NCBI RefSeq assembly: GCF_932274485.2
Contig: NC_065886.2
Span: 41,527,501 to 41,591,500, forward strand
DNA: 64,000 bases
Source of the DNA: Patella vulgata
Lineage: Eukaryota; Mollusca; Gastropoda; Patellidae
Direction of reading: 5' to 3'
Shown here: piece by piece, positions 13,290 to 25,379 of the stretch
Numbering within the stretch: position 1 is the first letter of the stretch
Layout: every line of letters starts with the position of its first letter
The notes under the pieces: model-generated
Databases searched by the model: none
Seen by the model: the letters and a program-made list of their open reading frames with translations, nothing else
What the model was told of the DNA's origin: nothing
Translations under genes and position numbers: made by a program

Positions 13290-13810
13290 ATTAAAGTAGC
13301 TAAGTCTCTAACTCAATATCATCAAAAATCTTCGACATTGAAAACACGAATTATTTGTCAATTCAAATTAACATTGGTCTTGTGATCTTACAGGGAAAAG
13401 ATGGGCTTCTTATATCCAATATTCAAGACAAAATATACATTTTACCATTGGTACACGAATCGTGTACCATAATGCGTTTCAGCGCCATTTGGAACAAGAG
13501 ACTCAAAGAACGCGGCTAGACATATTCCACAAGTCATGTCAAATGGTGACGCGATATTCTTATCTGGGGAGCATGCACAATAAATATCATCGGTGTAGAC
13601 TGGAATAACCAGACGCTAAAGATTGCCATTCCATTGAGACTTCTGGCGTATTTCGCCGAGGATAACTGATTAGAAATCACAGTAAAAACAGAAACGGTTG
13701 AATGTAAATCAGTTTATATACATACAGTATTATTATTATATGCGTTGCGACCCATTTGTGTCAATTTCCAGGTCCCAAATATTAGGGATTTAGCTCCTTT
13801 AAGTTTCCAA
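13290..13810 (+). repeat. Repeat R1, copy 1
   Basis: Contains AAGTAGCTAAGTCTCTAACT, the palindrome TGGTACACGAATCGTGTACC, ATAATGCGTTTCAGCGCCAT and a 3' end TATTAGGGATTTAGCTCC. Also present at 51604 (+) and 29998-30910 (-). Non-coding. Confidence 0.85.
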
Positions 13811-13989
13811 ATTACGCATGCCAGCAAAACTTTGATAAATCTACATCAGTTATGTAAATGTATTTTCTTTATAATTGTTTAATTTGTCTCGAATTGGTCA
13901 CCATATATGACGAGACATAATACTCTATTTCATTTTGATAAATCTATATCCCTGTTAACAAACAAAAACATCGGTACTAACTTATACTA

Positions 13990-14190
13990 CAGAAATGAAA
14001 TGGGTCCTACGCCATGAATCAGGCTAATGAAGACGGGCATACGCCATTCAGTTTGCTATGAAGTAAACTTTACTTATTCGTATTTTGAATTCCAACTGAC
14101 AAGGGTTATTTTATGTGCACGCCAACATGAATACAGGACCTTGGATTTCATATCATCCGAACGACTAAACGAAGAGGTTTTTTTCGCAAC
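13990..14190 (-). repeat. SINE-A, partial
   Basis: AATGAAATGGGTCCTACGCC, AATGAAGACGGGCATACGCC, GAATTCCAACTGACAAGGG and ATCCGAACGACTAA. Confidence 0.75.
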
Positions 14191-16411
14191 CAGTATGTAT
14201 GATATACCTCGAGAACGCCAGTATATGTTTTGCGCTATATGATTAGCATGGTTTAACGTACCCCTAAATCCCCGCCGTGTTTTAAAAATCTGCAGCGTAA
14301 ATTGTTTATTTTTAAGCTTTGGGTTATCTCTCTGAAAAATCACAAATACATCGCGAGAGACACGTTAAATTGAATAGGTTTGTGACATTTATAAAGATTA
14401 GGCTTACTACAAAAATTTTAAAAATATAACGCGTGGAGATATTATGGGCTTTAATTGTGCACTGTTCAGTAATGAAATTGCTAACACAGAATGTTTGGCG
14501 CCATAATTAAGATAATGGAATCGTTATTATGTAATCTATATGGTGTAATGGGCCTGATATGGTTTTTAAACCTCACTTAAAATGATTGAATTCAAATTCC
14601 TGCACGTTACCAACATGAAATTTTAATGGTGCCATTTTAGGTAAACCAAATAATTTGATCTACTACAATGTCTTATGGCATCGATCCCGGTAAACTATTA
14701 TGTTTTCGGACAGGCAGTAATTGCTGAAACGAAAGCAAGTTTTTGTTCCCTTGGCTAATCTTTGATTGACAGAGTTGATGCATTGCGTTTTAGTGGATGG
14801 CTCGGTTAACTGACTATAATTGCAAGAGACGGGGCAAACTTTAAAAGAACTATTTAATAAAAACAATGGCAATCAGTTAAGCTTTTGGATCACAGTAGTT
14901 AAATGATAAATCCCAGCGTCTACCCGTCTTCTTTTATCCCGGTTGTTGCAGAAGATAAGGACATCGACCCCATCTTCATTTCCTTTAAAATTATGATTAC
15001 AAGAAAGACAGCTCACCATGGCAACCAATAGTTGAAAGGAACAATCCATGTAAAGGGTCTGTCGTTTTTTGTTGTTATTTTTTACAATAAGCTGTCCAGA
15101 TATTCAGTACAATGTTAAAAGTGACCCCGACGCCATACGCACAAGAGCGGGTAGCCAGAACCACTGTGAAGACCAAAGTTGCGCTATGCATGAAATATAA
15201 CCTGATGACCTTTTATTGGTTGAAAAATCTAATACATGGCAGGTGAATATCAACATTACTCATAATATTTGATTATCAACCCTTTGTTTTATTTATGTTT
15301 ATAAATAGAATTTGTTCAAATTATGTAGTTGTTGGTGTTTTGTTTTAGATCTTCAACCAATACACCGATGAACCCCTAGAAGACCCCTCTGGGTTTTTTT
15401 TTCAGATTTCATAATAAACGCAAAAACATGTTATGTGGAACACAATTACTATTTTAAATAAAGCGACGTTTCGTAGGGGGGGGGGGGGCTACTTGTTTGG
15501 GTTTTTTTTTTCACAATTTGACGTCGTCCTTGAATTTCATAGTAAGAAGCAAAGGAATTTGATTGACAGTTATATGATTTAATATTTATAGAGCCATTAG
15601 AACCGACGAGAACATGAAGTAATTAATTCATTTTAAATTATATTATATTAAAATAAGCTGATGGGGATATCAGAACTCCCTTGATGGTACGCTGTTATTT
15701 CAATACGTGGGAGTACACAAAGAAAGCAAACGAGATTAGGCAAGCGTCACTACACCTTGTCACGTCGGGGAACTGCCTGGAAAATTATCGAATTGGCCTA
15801 CTTAGAGTATGATGTCTTTCACAAGCTCCACACAATAAAATAGTTGTATTCCTTGGAGCAAAACAATATAATACAATATCACTTAAAATTTTATTTTTAG
15901 ATCCTAATCAAAGAATTTTGGTCCCTTAAAGGGAACACAGTCATTCGAAAAGGGTGGCATGATTATCGTGCGATGTTGTAAATTGAGTCACTCGGGAACC
16001 AATTCCCTTTGAGCGCTATTTTTTATACATAGTTTACTGAACATTAGCTATATGTAAGCGATTGCCTGGCAGATTTGTATCAAATGTTTGTATATAATTT
16101 AGATCGTGTAACCCTGAAGTCCATTCAAGAAAATGGAAACCCTATTTATGTCTACATGGACTTATAATGATGATGAAATGTGAGTTTTACGGCAAGCCAG
16201 GTCTAACCAAATTACACAGGCTAAATAATATCACAAAAAATATTAATTTGCACAAATAAACACAATATCACAGTTAAAACAAAACCAAAAATATTAAAAA
16301 GCATAAAAATATATACAGTACAATTTCACAAAATTTATAACAAAAACTTGTCTCTTTATAATAAAGACACGGTTGGGAAAATAAATTATGTAATATTTTC
16401 GTTCTGTGGCA
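14191..16411. other. No recognised feature
   Basis: AT-rich, with a G run near 15476-15488. No gene or repeat recognised. Confidence 0.5.
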
Positions 16412-16620
16412 TGGACCAGGGGCGTACATAAAGATTTTGTTTGGGGGGCGAGGGTGTTTAGCAAAAATGCACACGACTGATGCACATGTCCCTAATACGA
16501 GTGACACAGTCAGGGGCCGAGCACCACAGATGATAGTTTTCTAGGGGCCAGTAGCTGATCTGGAAGCTGGGAATAGGGGGCGGGTCGGTTCAAAATCTAG
16601 GGCGCCATCCACAATCACAC
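16412..16620. repeat. Possible transposon-end remnant (GGGGCGTA type)
   Basis: CAGGGGCGTACATAAAGATT and GGGGGGCGAGG resemble the GGGGCGGATCTAGG motif at 63713. No inverted partner found. Confidence 0.3.
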
Positions 16621-16864
16621 CTCACTTTGAATGTCAACAAATTACTGGCTATAACACTGGGCGTCCCGGTAGAACATAGATAGTATTGCCTATATAGTTG
16701 TTCGCCGAAAAGTAGTTTTATTCTAGTTGACATAAAGTTTATGTCATATAATATGATGATTGTTATTGATTTTTTTTATTAAATTTATGTGAATCTTAGG
16801 GGCAGTGACTATAACACTGAGCAACCTGAGAACATTTTGAAAAATTGAATCAGTATCCTGGCAT

Positions 16865-17450
16865 TTGAGGTCATTGATGTGAGCAAAAATAGGAGTAAAT
16901 GGGACAGAATCTCGAAATCTGCCCCTGTCAATTCCGCCTGCTTTGTACAGTCTGACGCCCCACGCACCAGCGGTACTACTAACTTGGCAGGTCACTATAA
17001 CTGTGAATATGAGAGTGCGGAGGCAGTATAAGACCATGGAGGAATGTCATAATGGAATCTAGTGGCGCAGGCGCGAAAAGATTTCAGATATGTAATTGAC
17101 CTTTTAATTTTTGGGGACTGAGCCTGAAACTTTTTAGTCAATGTCATGACAAATGGGATCAAATGCTCCTTAACGAGACGATAAGAAATCGACAGAATCT
17201 TGAGGCCCGTCCGTCAATTTCGCCTGTTTGTGAGAGTAGAAATAACAATTCTACAGTCTGTCTACCCATTCACTAGTGGTACTACTAATTGGCCGATTTA
17301 CTGTAACTGTAAATGTGATAGTGATGAGATTGTATACGACAGGTGTTGAAGAAAAATGACATAATAGAATTGAGCGCCATAGGCTCGAAAAATGTTTTTA
17401 GATTATGTAACTGGGCTTTTTGGGGGGCTGGGCCTGACATACAGTAACCA
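16865..17450. repeat. Diverged tandem duplication, about 310 bp units
   Basis: AGCGGTACTACTAACTTGGC and AGTGGTACTACTAATTGGCC, plus GTCATAATGGAATCTAGTGG and GACATAATAGAATTGAGCGC, align in order. Confidence 0.75.
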
Positions 17451-18053
17451 GTTTGTTACGAGGCATTTAATGCTGTTATTCAGTATTTGGTGCAGTATTT
17501 TGTTATTATGAATGTTATGCGGGTGACATTCTTTAACATAACATACATTCTAGACTACGTGGTCCATTTCCTTTCAAGAGTTTCTGGTAAGTTATTCAAC
17601 TCTAAATCAAAACCAACCTAGTAACACATAAAAAAAATAATGGCACCCACATCCACCTTCATGCTGAATGACAATCAATCATTTATTCACTGTTCCCGAA
17701 TTTTTATTTGCATGACTTCGTTCATATCATTTGTTTAGGTGGTATTGAGTCAAAACACTTCTCATCATTTCTCTTTGATGCCAATAATAATCGATTTCAG
17801 TAAAATAAATTCATATGTTCCTGCTGCTTGTACATGACATGAAAATAGTTTCTATAATAAGTTAATGAAACGCAATGTAATATATATTGTCTCCCATGTT
17901 TTATCGTTATGGAAAGCAAAATAATCGATACGTTTTGTTCAATTAATCGATAAAAACGTATTATTGAAATTTCATTCTTGTTGATTTCAATGTAGACAAA
18001 TTAGGGTATGTTTTGGCTTTTAAATCGATCAGCACCATAATAAAAAATTTTTT
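17451..18053. other. No recognised feature
   Basis: AT-rich spacer before the inverted repeat pair. Confidence 0.5.
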
Positions 18054-18780
18054 TTAAAAAATTGAATTTGTGTCCCCTATTAACTCATCAAAATAGACAC
18101 GTATACCTTCCCGATTTAACTGTATCTTCTGGGTAATATGAGATTTGCTAGTTTCTGATATAGTGGTGAGTCCATAGGTACACACGAGGACAATTTCAGT
18201 TCGATTAAGGGGAGCTGGCGGGCATCGCATTATAAATTGTCGACAGCCGAAACCGAACATTCAAAGAATGTTAAAAGGAAATATATAGTGATATGGTTTT
18301 CGACTAAATATAAAGGAATAGGACAGCAACAATTTTATTTCGAAGATAAAGCCTTTACGCCGTTTTAAAATGAAAATAGCCTTTCGCGTAAATCTTTTTG
18401 TTATTTGCCTAGATCCAAATTGGCGATATGCAGATGTCTCTGTCCAGCTCTAACAATGTCTTACTTCAAAGTATGTATAAGGTTGAGCATGTATTTTTGA
18501 GATACAAAAATTGGAAGTAACATATTAATTTCATTTTAATGACACATATAAATACGGTTAACTATTCACGTTGTATGCATTTAAATACTTCATTTTTATT
18601 TTATAAAGTTTCATAACCCAGACATGTCACGTTCTCTACTAATGAGTAGTAATGCAACTATCCACCGTACATATAACCGTAACGCAACCCATTAACTTTA
18701 TTACATTGTGGTTTGTCTCCGTACGGATTAAAACTAGTAAATGTTTCTAGCTTCCTATGATTACATCACAGCATGTTAGA
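18054..18780 (-). repeat. Inverted repeat pair IR, left arm
   Basis: Reverse complement matches 19650-20620: GACAAACCACAATGTAA, GAATAGTTAACCGTA, AAAACGGCGTAAAGGCTTTA, GTTCGGTTTCGGCTGTCGAC. Confidence 0.8.
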
Positions 18781-18798
18781 GGTAAACAAACTGAAACT

Positions 18799-18990
18799 AC
18801 AATCTCGACTCCCAGAGATAAATTTACCCTTTCTAGTTTATCTCTTGTAAAACTCGCCGGCCATTTTGAATGTCACGCCATGTATCCTTCCGTCGGTCGC
18901 TTCACAAAAGATCCAAGTTGGCGGCTCAAACCCGCGTTACTTTAGAAATTTCACGAGTTAGCCGAACCTCTCACATTGTGCGCTATAAAT
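18799..18990. mobile_element. M1-related MITE fragment
   Basis: CTCCCAGAGATAAATTTACC and TTTATCTCTTGTAAAACTCG match the M1 inverted end; GTTGGCGGCTCAAACCCGCG matches 3135. It sits between the arms of the 18-20 kb inverted pair. Confidence 0.55.
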
Positions 18991-19239
18991 AGTTCCCGGT
19001 AAATCATCAAATCGTCTGTTTTCGAATGAACTTTTGATGTCAAGATGTGGAAAACTTTCAACCCGACGAAATTTTGGAAAAAGGTTAGGGCCGGTCTAAG
19101 AGATGAGCGTTAACATTAAAGTCAGGGGAGAAATAATTGGTGATCTGTGTCCATGTAACTATTTGCCGTACATATCACGGTAACCATACTCTGAACTCGG
19201 CTAACCCTCCGACTCAAAATCACTTTTATTTACCAAAAG

Positions 19240-19660
19240 CTGTGAGAAAATGTAAATTCAAGATATTTTCATGGATTTAATGCCAAAAGAACAATAACAC
19301 TTGCCAACAGGAAAGGGTGGGGGCAGACGAAATAGAATGAAATACGCTTGGGGTTCTGGGTTGTGTCTCGCTATTCCGATTTATCTGACAACAATAATGC
19401 AAGCAACATTTGGTTGCCTATTCAAAACTTCGCATATATCCAGTTCGTATAATTTGTAACATCTGTAAAATCTGTATCATTTATCATTTTGTACCTGATC
19501 ACTCTCGGATTCCTGATATTTCCTAAATCTCGATGATTTCAAGAGATACTTCCTTACGCCGGTAGAAATCAGTTGTTATTCTCACATAAATTGACTTGTA
19601 TATATATATAATCCATCTATCTCTCCGGATGACAGCCATGGTAATATTCTGACCATAGTG
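19240..19660 (+). repeat. Block D1a, shared with 36690-37305
   Basis: ACCAACAGG-type text, GGTTCTGGGT, GTACCTGATCACTCTC, CTCGATGATTTCAAGAGAT and ATCTCTCCGGA.GACA are shared in order. Confidence 0.7.
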
Positions 19661-20625
19661 AACCTCAAACAGCTGATGGTGCAATCATAGCAAGCAAGCT
19701 AGAACATTTACTAGCCTTACTCCGTAGGGAGACAAACCACCAATGTAACAATAGTTGCATTATTATTCATAAGTAGAAAACCTAACATGTTTGGGTTTTG
19801 AAACCTCGTTATAAAATAACAATGAAGTAAATAGTTAACCGTACTTCTAGGTGTCATTAAAGGAATTAATATGTTATTTCCAATATTTGTATCGGAAAAT
19901 TTACATAGTCAGCCTCATATAAGCTTTGGAGGAAGACATTGTCAGATGTAGACCCGTATCAAGCCAGAAAAAGACACGAGGATTAAGTTTAAAATATTAT
20001 GGTGGTCTATGGTCAGTTTGGATCTGGACATTGTGTTGGTTTTTTGGTGAATAGTTAACCGTACTTCTAGATGTCACTAATTAGAAATTAATATGTTATT
20101 TCCAATTTTTGTATCCAAAAGTTCCCTGGTCAACCTTATACAAACTTTGAAGCAAGACATTGCCAGATGTTGGTCCTTATGTGGCAGATAGCGTTAGAGC
20201 TGGACAAAGACTTGTAGATTTAGTTTAAAAGTCACTTGAAACATATATGGTGGTTTATGGCTAATTTGGATCTGGGCAGAGAGCAAAAGGGCTACGTGAA
20301 GGGCTATTTTCATTTTAAAACGGCGTAAAAGCTTTATCGTCGAAATAAAATTGTTGATGTCCTATTCCTTTACGTTTAGTTGAAACCCATATCACTATTT
20401 ATTTCTTTTTAAATTTCTTTTGAATGTTCTGAGTGTCGAGTTCGGTTTCGACTGACGACAGTTTAAAATGTGATGACCGCCAGTCGCCCCCCCCCCCCCT
20501 ACCCCCAATCAAACAAAATTAAGTGTCATCATGGGTAGCTATGTCCTCATCACTATATCATAAACTAGCAAATCTGTTACATAGGAATTACAGTTAAAGC
20601 GGGGAGGTATAATTATGATTTTGTA
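19650..20625 (+). repeat. Inverted repeat pair IR, right arm with internal duplication
   Basis: Matches the left arm in inverted order but carries a duplication of about 220 bp: AATAGTTAACCGTACTTCTA occurs at 19831 and 20049. Confidence 0.8.
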
Positions 20626-20684
20626 TTTAAATTTCATATCGGGTTGAAATTCATAGACCGAGGTCTTTGATAAACCATCTCTGT

Positions 20685-20830
20685 TAGGATAGTTCCAAAA
20701 TTCACGAGATACTGCCCCTTTGGAACGTGTTTTGACACCTGAACCTTGCATTTAAATACTACACTGGCAAACTGGTTATAACCCGAGTTCTGAATAAATT
20801 CGTTATAAAAGTATTCAAACAAGCCAACAG
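20685..20830 (+). repeat. Block D2a, shared with 38640-38790
   Basis: GATAGTTCCAAAATTCACGA, TTTGGAACGTGTTTTG, TAAATTCGTTATAA. Confidence 0.75.
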
Positions 20831-20849
20831 TGTGGGTGATGACCCCCAC

Positions 20850-21240
20850 CCACAATCCCAATATAATTAGATGACAAATATTAATTCATTGGGCATTTAT
20901 CTTTTTGAAAAGTATCGAGCAATCAAACTGATGATCTATACTTAGAAGCAGATAATGTTCACGATCGTACTCGATCAAGATACCTTATAGTGAAACTATA
21001 CTCTTATAAGTCTCATTCCTCTCCGTCAGTTTGAATCAAAGTTATCTTTTCCCAAAGCATCGACCAATGAAATTGCTTAGCTCTGTTCACCATTGAACTC
21101 CGGAAAGACCCAATGAACATATGTACAAATATAGTATACACATTCTACCTCAATTAAAAGCAGTTATGTTTTAAAGTCTTGACTAATCAAATTGCTTATT
21201 CTCATTATCAAGGCATTGATAAGATGATTCAGTACTCTAC
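20850..21240 (+). repeat. Degenerate tandem array T1, second locus
   Basis: TATCGAGCAATCAAACTGAT and CAAAGCATCGACCAATGAAA match 6040 onward. Confidence 0.65.
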
Positions 21241-21249
21241 AAAACCGTG

Positions 21250-21385
21250 TGTGTGGGGGGGGGGCAAATGGTTAGCTCGTGCGCGCTGTGTCATAAGGTC
21301 TGTCCGTGATTCAACTCGCGTGGTTTCGATTCGCCGGTCGCCTGTCCAGCCTTGTGGATTTTCTCCGGGTCCTCTAGCCTGTTAA
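21250..21385 (+). repeat. SINE-B, 5' half (split by piggyBac)
   Basis: tRNA-like head (CAAATGGTTAGCTCGTGCGC, then a B-box-like GGTTTCGATTCGCC) followed by the conserved GGATTTTCTCCGGGTC centre. It continues at 23335 beyond the transposon. Confidence 0.75.
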
Positions 21386-21391
21386 CAGCGT

Positions 21392-21551
21392 AGGACGTTA
21401 TATAACGTCCTGGACAACTGCCGCTCACTGTGTGAAAGGCGTAATATAACGCCTTGGAGGTATTTTCCTCAACCTATTCTTATAACACAGTTCGTCACTT
21501 GCAACGTGTATAATGGCTCTCCTGAGTGCGTAAGACGTTATATTACGCCTA
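21392..21551. repeat. Cluster of three related palindromes near the piggyBac left end
   Basis: 21392-21411 is a perfect 20 bp palindrome (AGGACGTTATATAACGTCCT). 21436-21455 (AAGGCGTAATATAACGCCTT) and 21531-21551 share the core CGT-AATATA-ACG with matching arms. All lie between the terminal repeat and the transposase start, where piggyBac elements carry subterminal transposase-binding repeats. That role is inferred. Confidence 0.7.
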
Positions 21552-21651
21552 GTCAAGGAAATCTTTGCCTGGACATGTGCAAGACGACACAACCTCGTTC
21601 TGAGTAACGTCGTGTTCAGCTTTGAGTTTGACTATATGCACGTGGACAATA

Positions 21652-22924
21652 ATGGCATCGCCCAGCAAGCGCAAGCTCTCTGAAGAAGAGGTTTTGAACA
21701 GTATTCGGGAGTTGGATGATGATTTGTCTTCTTACGTTGATTCGGAAAATGAAACTGACGATCGGGATGAGGCGTAATTGATAAACGCCAGTGACATAGA
21801 CATGGAATCTCAGCCTGAGGGTAATGATCCTGGTGATCTTAGTGCCAGTAGTAGTGATAATGATGGGGCTGCTGGTGATGGGCCCGCGCCCCGCAAGGTG
21901 ATGGCTCGTGCAAGAGAACCACGTGTACCAGATCGAGAGTGGAGTCCACATGGGCAAGCAAGGGATAGGTTCCCTTTCACTGGCAATCCTGGCTTGAAGG
22001 TGAAGATTGACGACCCAAAGGATCCTCTGGAGTTTTTTAAATTCTTTTTCAATGATGAGTTGATTGATCTGATCGTAACTCAGACCAATCTATTTGCCCA
22101 GCAGTTCATGAATGACAAGGGACCTGGACTGAAACGTCGCTCTCGGGCTAAACAATGGGAAGATACTACTGGTAATGAGATGAGGGTTTACTTAGCCCTT
22201 CTACTTCTCCAGGGGTCGTATACAAGCCTGAGTATCAGCATTATTTTTCGAAGAGGGCTTCTCGGGATACACCCTTCTTACGTGATGTAATGGACTGTGA
22301 CCGGTTCATCCTCTTGAACAAGTTTTTTGCATTTCGCAGACAACACCAAAGCAGCAGACGATGATACCATTCCCCGTAAGCTGTACAAATTGTGGCCAAT
22401 ACTCCAGCACATGAAGAGAAGATTCTCAGAAGTTTATCAGCCAGAGGGGGTCGTAGCTATCGACGAGTCCCTTATGCTGTGGAAGGTAAGACTGACGTGA
22501 AACAGTACATCCCTTCCAAACGTGCACGCTTTGGGATAAAGCCGTTCGAGATATGCGAATCCAGCTCAGCCTACATCTTGGACTTCTTTGTTTACACAGG
22601 GGAGGGTACGATGTATGATCCAGGGCTTGATGAGGACATAATCGACATACCAATGGGTTCAAAAGTAATCCGGACACTTGGTCGGCAGTTCTTCAACAAA
22701 GGTTACTGTATCAATATGGACAACTTTTTTTTAGCTCACCTGGTTTTTATGATGAACTTTGTTCAAGAAGCACTGATGCTATTGGAACCATCAGGCCTAA
22801 CCGCAAAGGTCTACCCAAAGACTTTCTGAAGCAGAAACTTCGTAAGGGAGAGATCAAAGCTGTGTATAGTGAGAAGCTGATGCTTCTGAAGTGGAGAGAC
22901 AAGAAGGACGTTGTGCAGGACTGA
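21652..22924 (+). pseudogene. piggyBac (PGBD4-like) transposase, broken
   Basis: Starts ATG GCA TCG CCC AGC AAG, then a Ser/Asp-rich acidic N-terminal part, then family-typical text: FPFTGNPGLK near 21973, the DPLEFFKFFF block, and NEMRVYLALLLLQG near 22174. The three catalytic Asp regions can be recognised: AIDESLMLWK (about 22456), NMDNFF (about 22714) and LKWRDKKDV (about 22890). The reading frame is interrupted: an early in-frame TAA follows the acidic region near 21775, and at least two frame changes are needed beyond 22280, so it should be inactive. The known protein cuts and pastes DNA at TTAA. The restored SINE target shows that it once moved. Confidence 0.8.
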
Positions 22925-23334
22925 TATAGTTCCTCCCATCCCCCTGGATCATGTCTCTCACCCCCAGTAAAATTTATTGCACAAAGAGATGTAGAAGAAA
23001 GTAGTATGTACACTTTTCTGTCCCAAAAAGGAGACCGATAGTAAAATTGAATTATAGTTTTCAACAATTCATCAAATTTTCAAAAATTCGTCACAAATGT
23101 GTAAAAAGGGACTCAAAATAAAATATATATTAAAAAAAATTTCACTATTTATTTCATTATTTCACACTTAGAACAAAGGAAGAACATATATTTGACATAC
23201 AAAATGCAACAGAACATGTATATGAGCAATAACAACAGTGCTATCCAATCAGGAATAAAAAGGTACAAAAATGACGTAATGACGTCAAATTAATTACACA
23301 ATAGGGGGTAGTTAACGTTTTAAAAACTACACAG

Positions 23335-23468
23335 TTAACGGGCTAGTTTCCTCCCACTGCTAAAGACCCTTACGCGCAAGCGAATTATTGACATAAAATT
23401 GAACCATATGTTAGTCTCGAAATGACATAGTTTGTGTCGAGTAAGACGTTAAACCTCATCTCTTTCTC
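23335..23468 (+). repeat. SINE-B, 3' half (split by piggyBac)
   Basis: Continues the SINE from TTAA: GTTTCCTCCCACTGCTAAAG, then the tail CGAAATGACATAG..GACGTTAAACCTCATC and a CT-rich end. Confidence 0.75.
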
Positions 23469-23739
23469 TCAATGCAACTACTAAAGATCCGCAGAACCAT
23501 AATGAAAAAACGAAAGTGTTGCGCACTCTGTTCATGAGTTCATCCGAATGTGCCAGGATCGCAATAGCATCAACCAAAACGTTCGTCTGGGCAACTACGT
23601 CTACCGAAATATGCGGTGTATGTCGTAATAGCATATTTTGCAATCTGTATTACCGGGATTGAATGCGAAAATTCACATCATAGCAATGACACGTTGTTTA
23701 CCTAAAGATCCGCAACGTAACAACCGCGGCTAAAATTCT

Positions 23740-24022
23740 GTTGACTCATCTGAAAGTGTTCGTTTCTAGTAGATTTCAAGATTCCTTTTTGTATTTCAAC
23801 GATAATAAATTCAACATTTATCTAAATGAAAGAATTCACTCTTAGAAATACATTTCACTTAATTCATTAATTAATATTTCACAACTTTACATTGTTTATA
23901 GTTTACACTAAATATGGTTAAGCTCGGAGCCGTAATACATGTAATTACAAATCATAGGATAAATTTCATTTTACGCAATTTCCTAGAATTGACACCCACC
24001 AGACGTCAATTTCAATTTACGT
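23740..24022 (+). other. Copy of DPT-3 upstream region, left part
   Basis: Aligns by eye with 42340-42840. Shared text includes ACTCATCTGAAAGT, a TTTCAAG..TTTCA..ATAAATT run, TAGTTT.CACTAAA.ATG.TTAAG, and ends in GTTTGCCTTCTAACGATCAA. No dermatopontin exon follows. The match is interrupted at about 24040 by a reverse-transcriptase element and resumes at 25380. Confidence 0.55.
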
Positions 24023-25320
24023 TTGCCTTCTAACGATCAAAAGGTGGCAAATGTTAGATGTGAAATAGCAGGTTTATCCCGTTTTACCACAAAACCACTT
24101 TCAAAAGTATTGACATCTATAATAATGGCTGTTAAAGAGGGTATTCAAAAATACTGTGACAAAATATATTCTCGTAGTGGTATAAATCAAATGTGGATAT
24201 TGAAAAATTCCAAAGAATTACTTGATGGTTTGCACTCTAGATCCCTTGCTTCAGTCCCATCTATTCAAACGTTTGACTTTTCTACTTTGTACACTAAAAT
24301 TCCCCATAGTAAATTAAAAGCCCGGTTGAAAGACATTATTCACAGTGTCTTTTCCTCTAAATCAGGTACTGCTAGATATCAATATTTAGTTGTAAATTAC
24401 AATTCCACATATTTCGTTAAGAATCACAGTGATTCCAAAAACAAATTCACGGCCATCAAGATAATTCAGATGTTGGATTTTTTAATTGATAACATCTTTG
24501 TTGAATTTGGAGGGGAAATATATCAGCAAGTGGTTGGCATCCCCATGGGCACCAACTGTGCACCTTTGCTTGCTGATCTGTTTCTCTATTCGTACGAAGC
24601 CGATTACATACAGACGCTCGTAAAAAGTAATAAACGATCCTAAATTTAGTGATTACGTAGAATTCATATATCCTGATGAGCTCGAAATTAAAAACGCCAC
24701 TGACAGTGACAATTACGCTTCCTACTTGGATCTGCGTCTCGATTTTGACAATTGCCATAAACTGGGTGTTAAATTGTACGGTAAACGTGATGACTTTGAC
24801 TTTCCGATTGTTAACTTTCCATTTATTAGTAGTAACATTCCAATATCACCAGCTTATGGAGTGTTTGTGTCTCAGCTAATTCATTACGCGAGAGCTTGTT
24901 CCTTTTATTCTGATTTTTTAAGTAGATCGAGGCATTTGACATCTAAGCTTCACCTATAAGGATACATGCGCACTAAACTTATTAAAACCTTTAAAAAGTT
25001 TTATGGCCGTCGTATTGATTTGATTGATAAATATAACGTGTCTCTCTCGGCTATTATTCTAGATATATTTAATTGACACGTATACTATTACTATCTCCCT
25101 GATAATGTCTACTACATCGTTAACACAGTTTACCGACATTTCGCCTAATAGTTTGGATGCAGCTATGGCGGGTGTGGCGCCAGGCAGGGTAAGCTTACTC
25201 TTCCGGACACCTGTTACCACTGTTTGTCGTGTATTTTGTACACGGGGCGCAGTCCATTTGCTGATTACACTATTTTGCTTGAATACACTATTTTGCCTAT
25301 AACGTTTTTTAGGACTTCGA
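24023..25320 (+). mobile_element. Reverse-transcriptase element, broken (Penelope-like or related lineage; family uncertain)
   Basis: The translation shows the RT motifs FDFSTLYTKIPH and GIPMGTNCAPLLADLFL, then PAYGVFVSQLIHYARACSFY, typical of a widespread animal retroelement lineage. It looks broken in a few places. No long terminal repeats are recognised, although a short CTTTGCCT-like motif lies on both sides. It sits inside the duplicated DPT upstream-like module. Confidence 0.7.
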
Positions 25321-25379
25321 ATTCTGTCAAATGGTTTCGATTGTTCGTACTTGGTTTTATTTTATATTTATGTTAATTA

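Larger units (their letters stand above)
21386..23334 (+). mobile_element. piggyBac-type DNA transposon, decayed, with TTAA target duplication
   Basis: A 1949 bp element bounded by TTAA at 21382-21385 and 23335-23338. The flanks rejoin a SINE-B: ..CTCTAGCCTG-TTAA on the left and TTAA-CGGGCTAGTTTCCTCC on the right, so removing the element restores the SINE centre. Ends are CAGCGTAG.. and ..CTACACAG, a short imperfect inverted repeat. A run of palindromes lies just inside the left end. Inside is a PGBD4-like transposase relic. Confidence 0.85.

Noticed and set aside
22426-23067. Minus-strand open frames across the piggyBac
   Set aside because: They are antisense shadows of the transposase relic.
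24023-25320. Retroelement bounded by terminal direct repeats
   Set aside because: The short similar motif on both sides is better explained by the flanking DPT-3-like upstream sequence, which also has it twice without the element.
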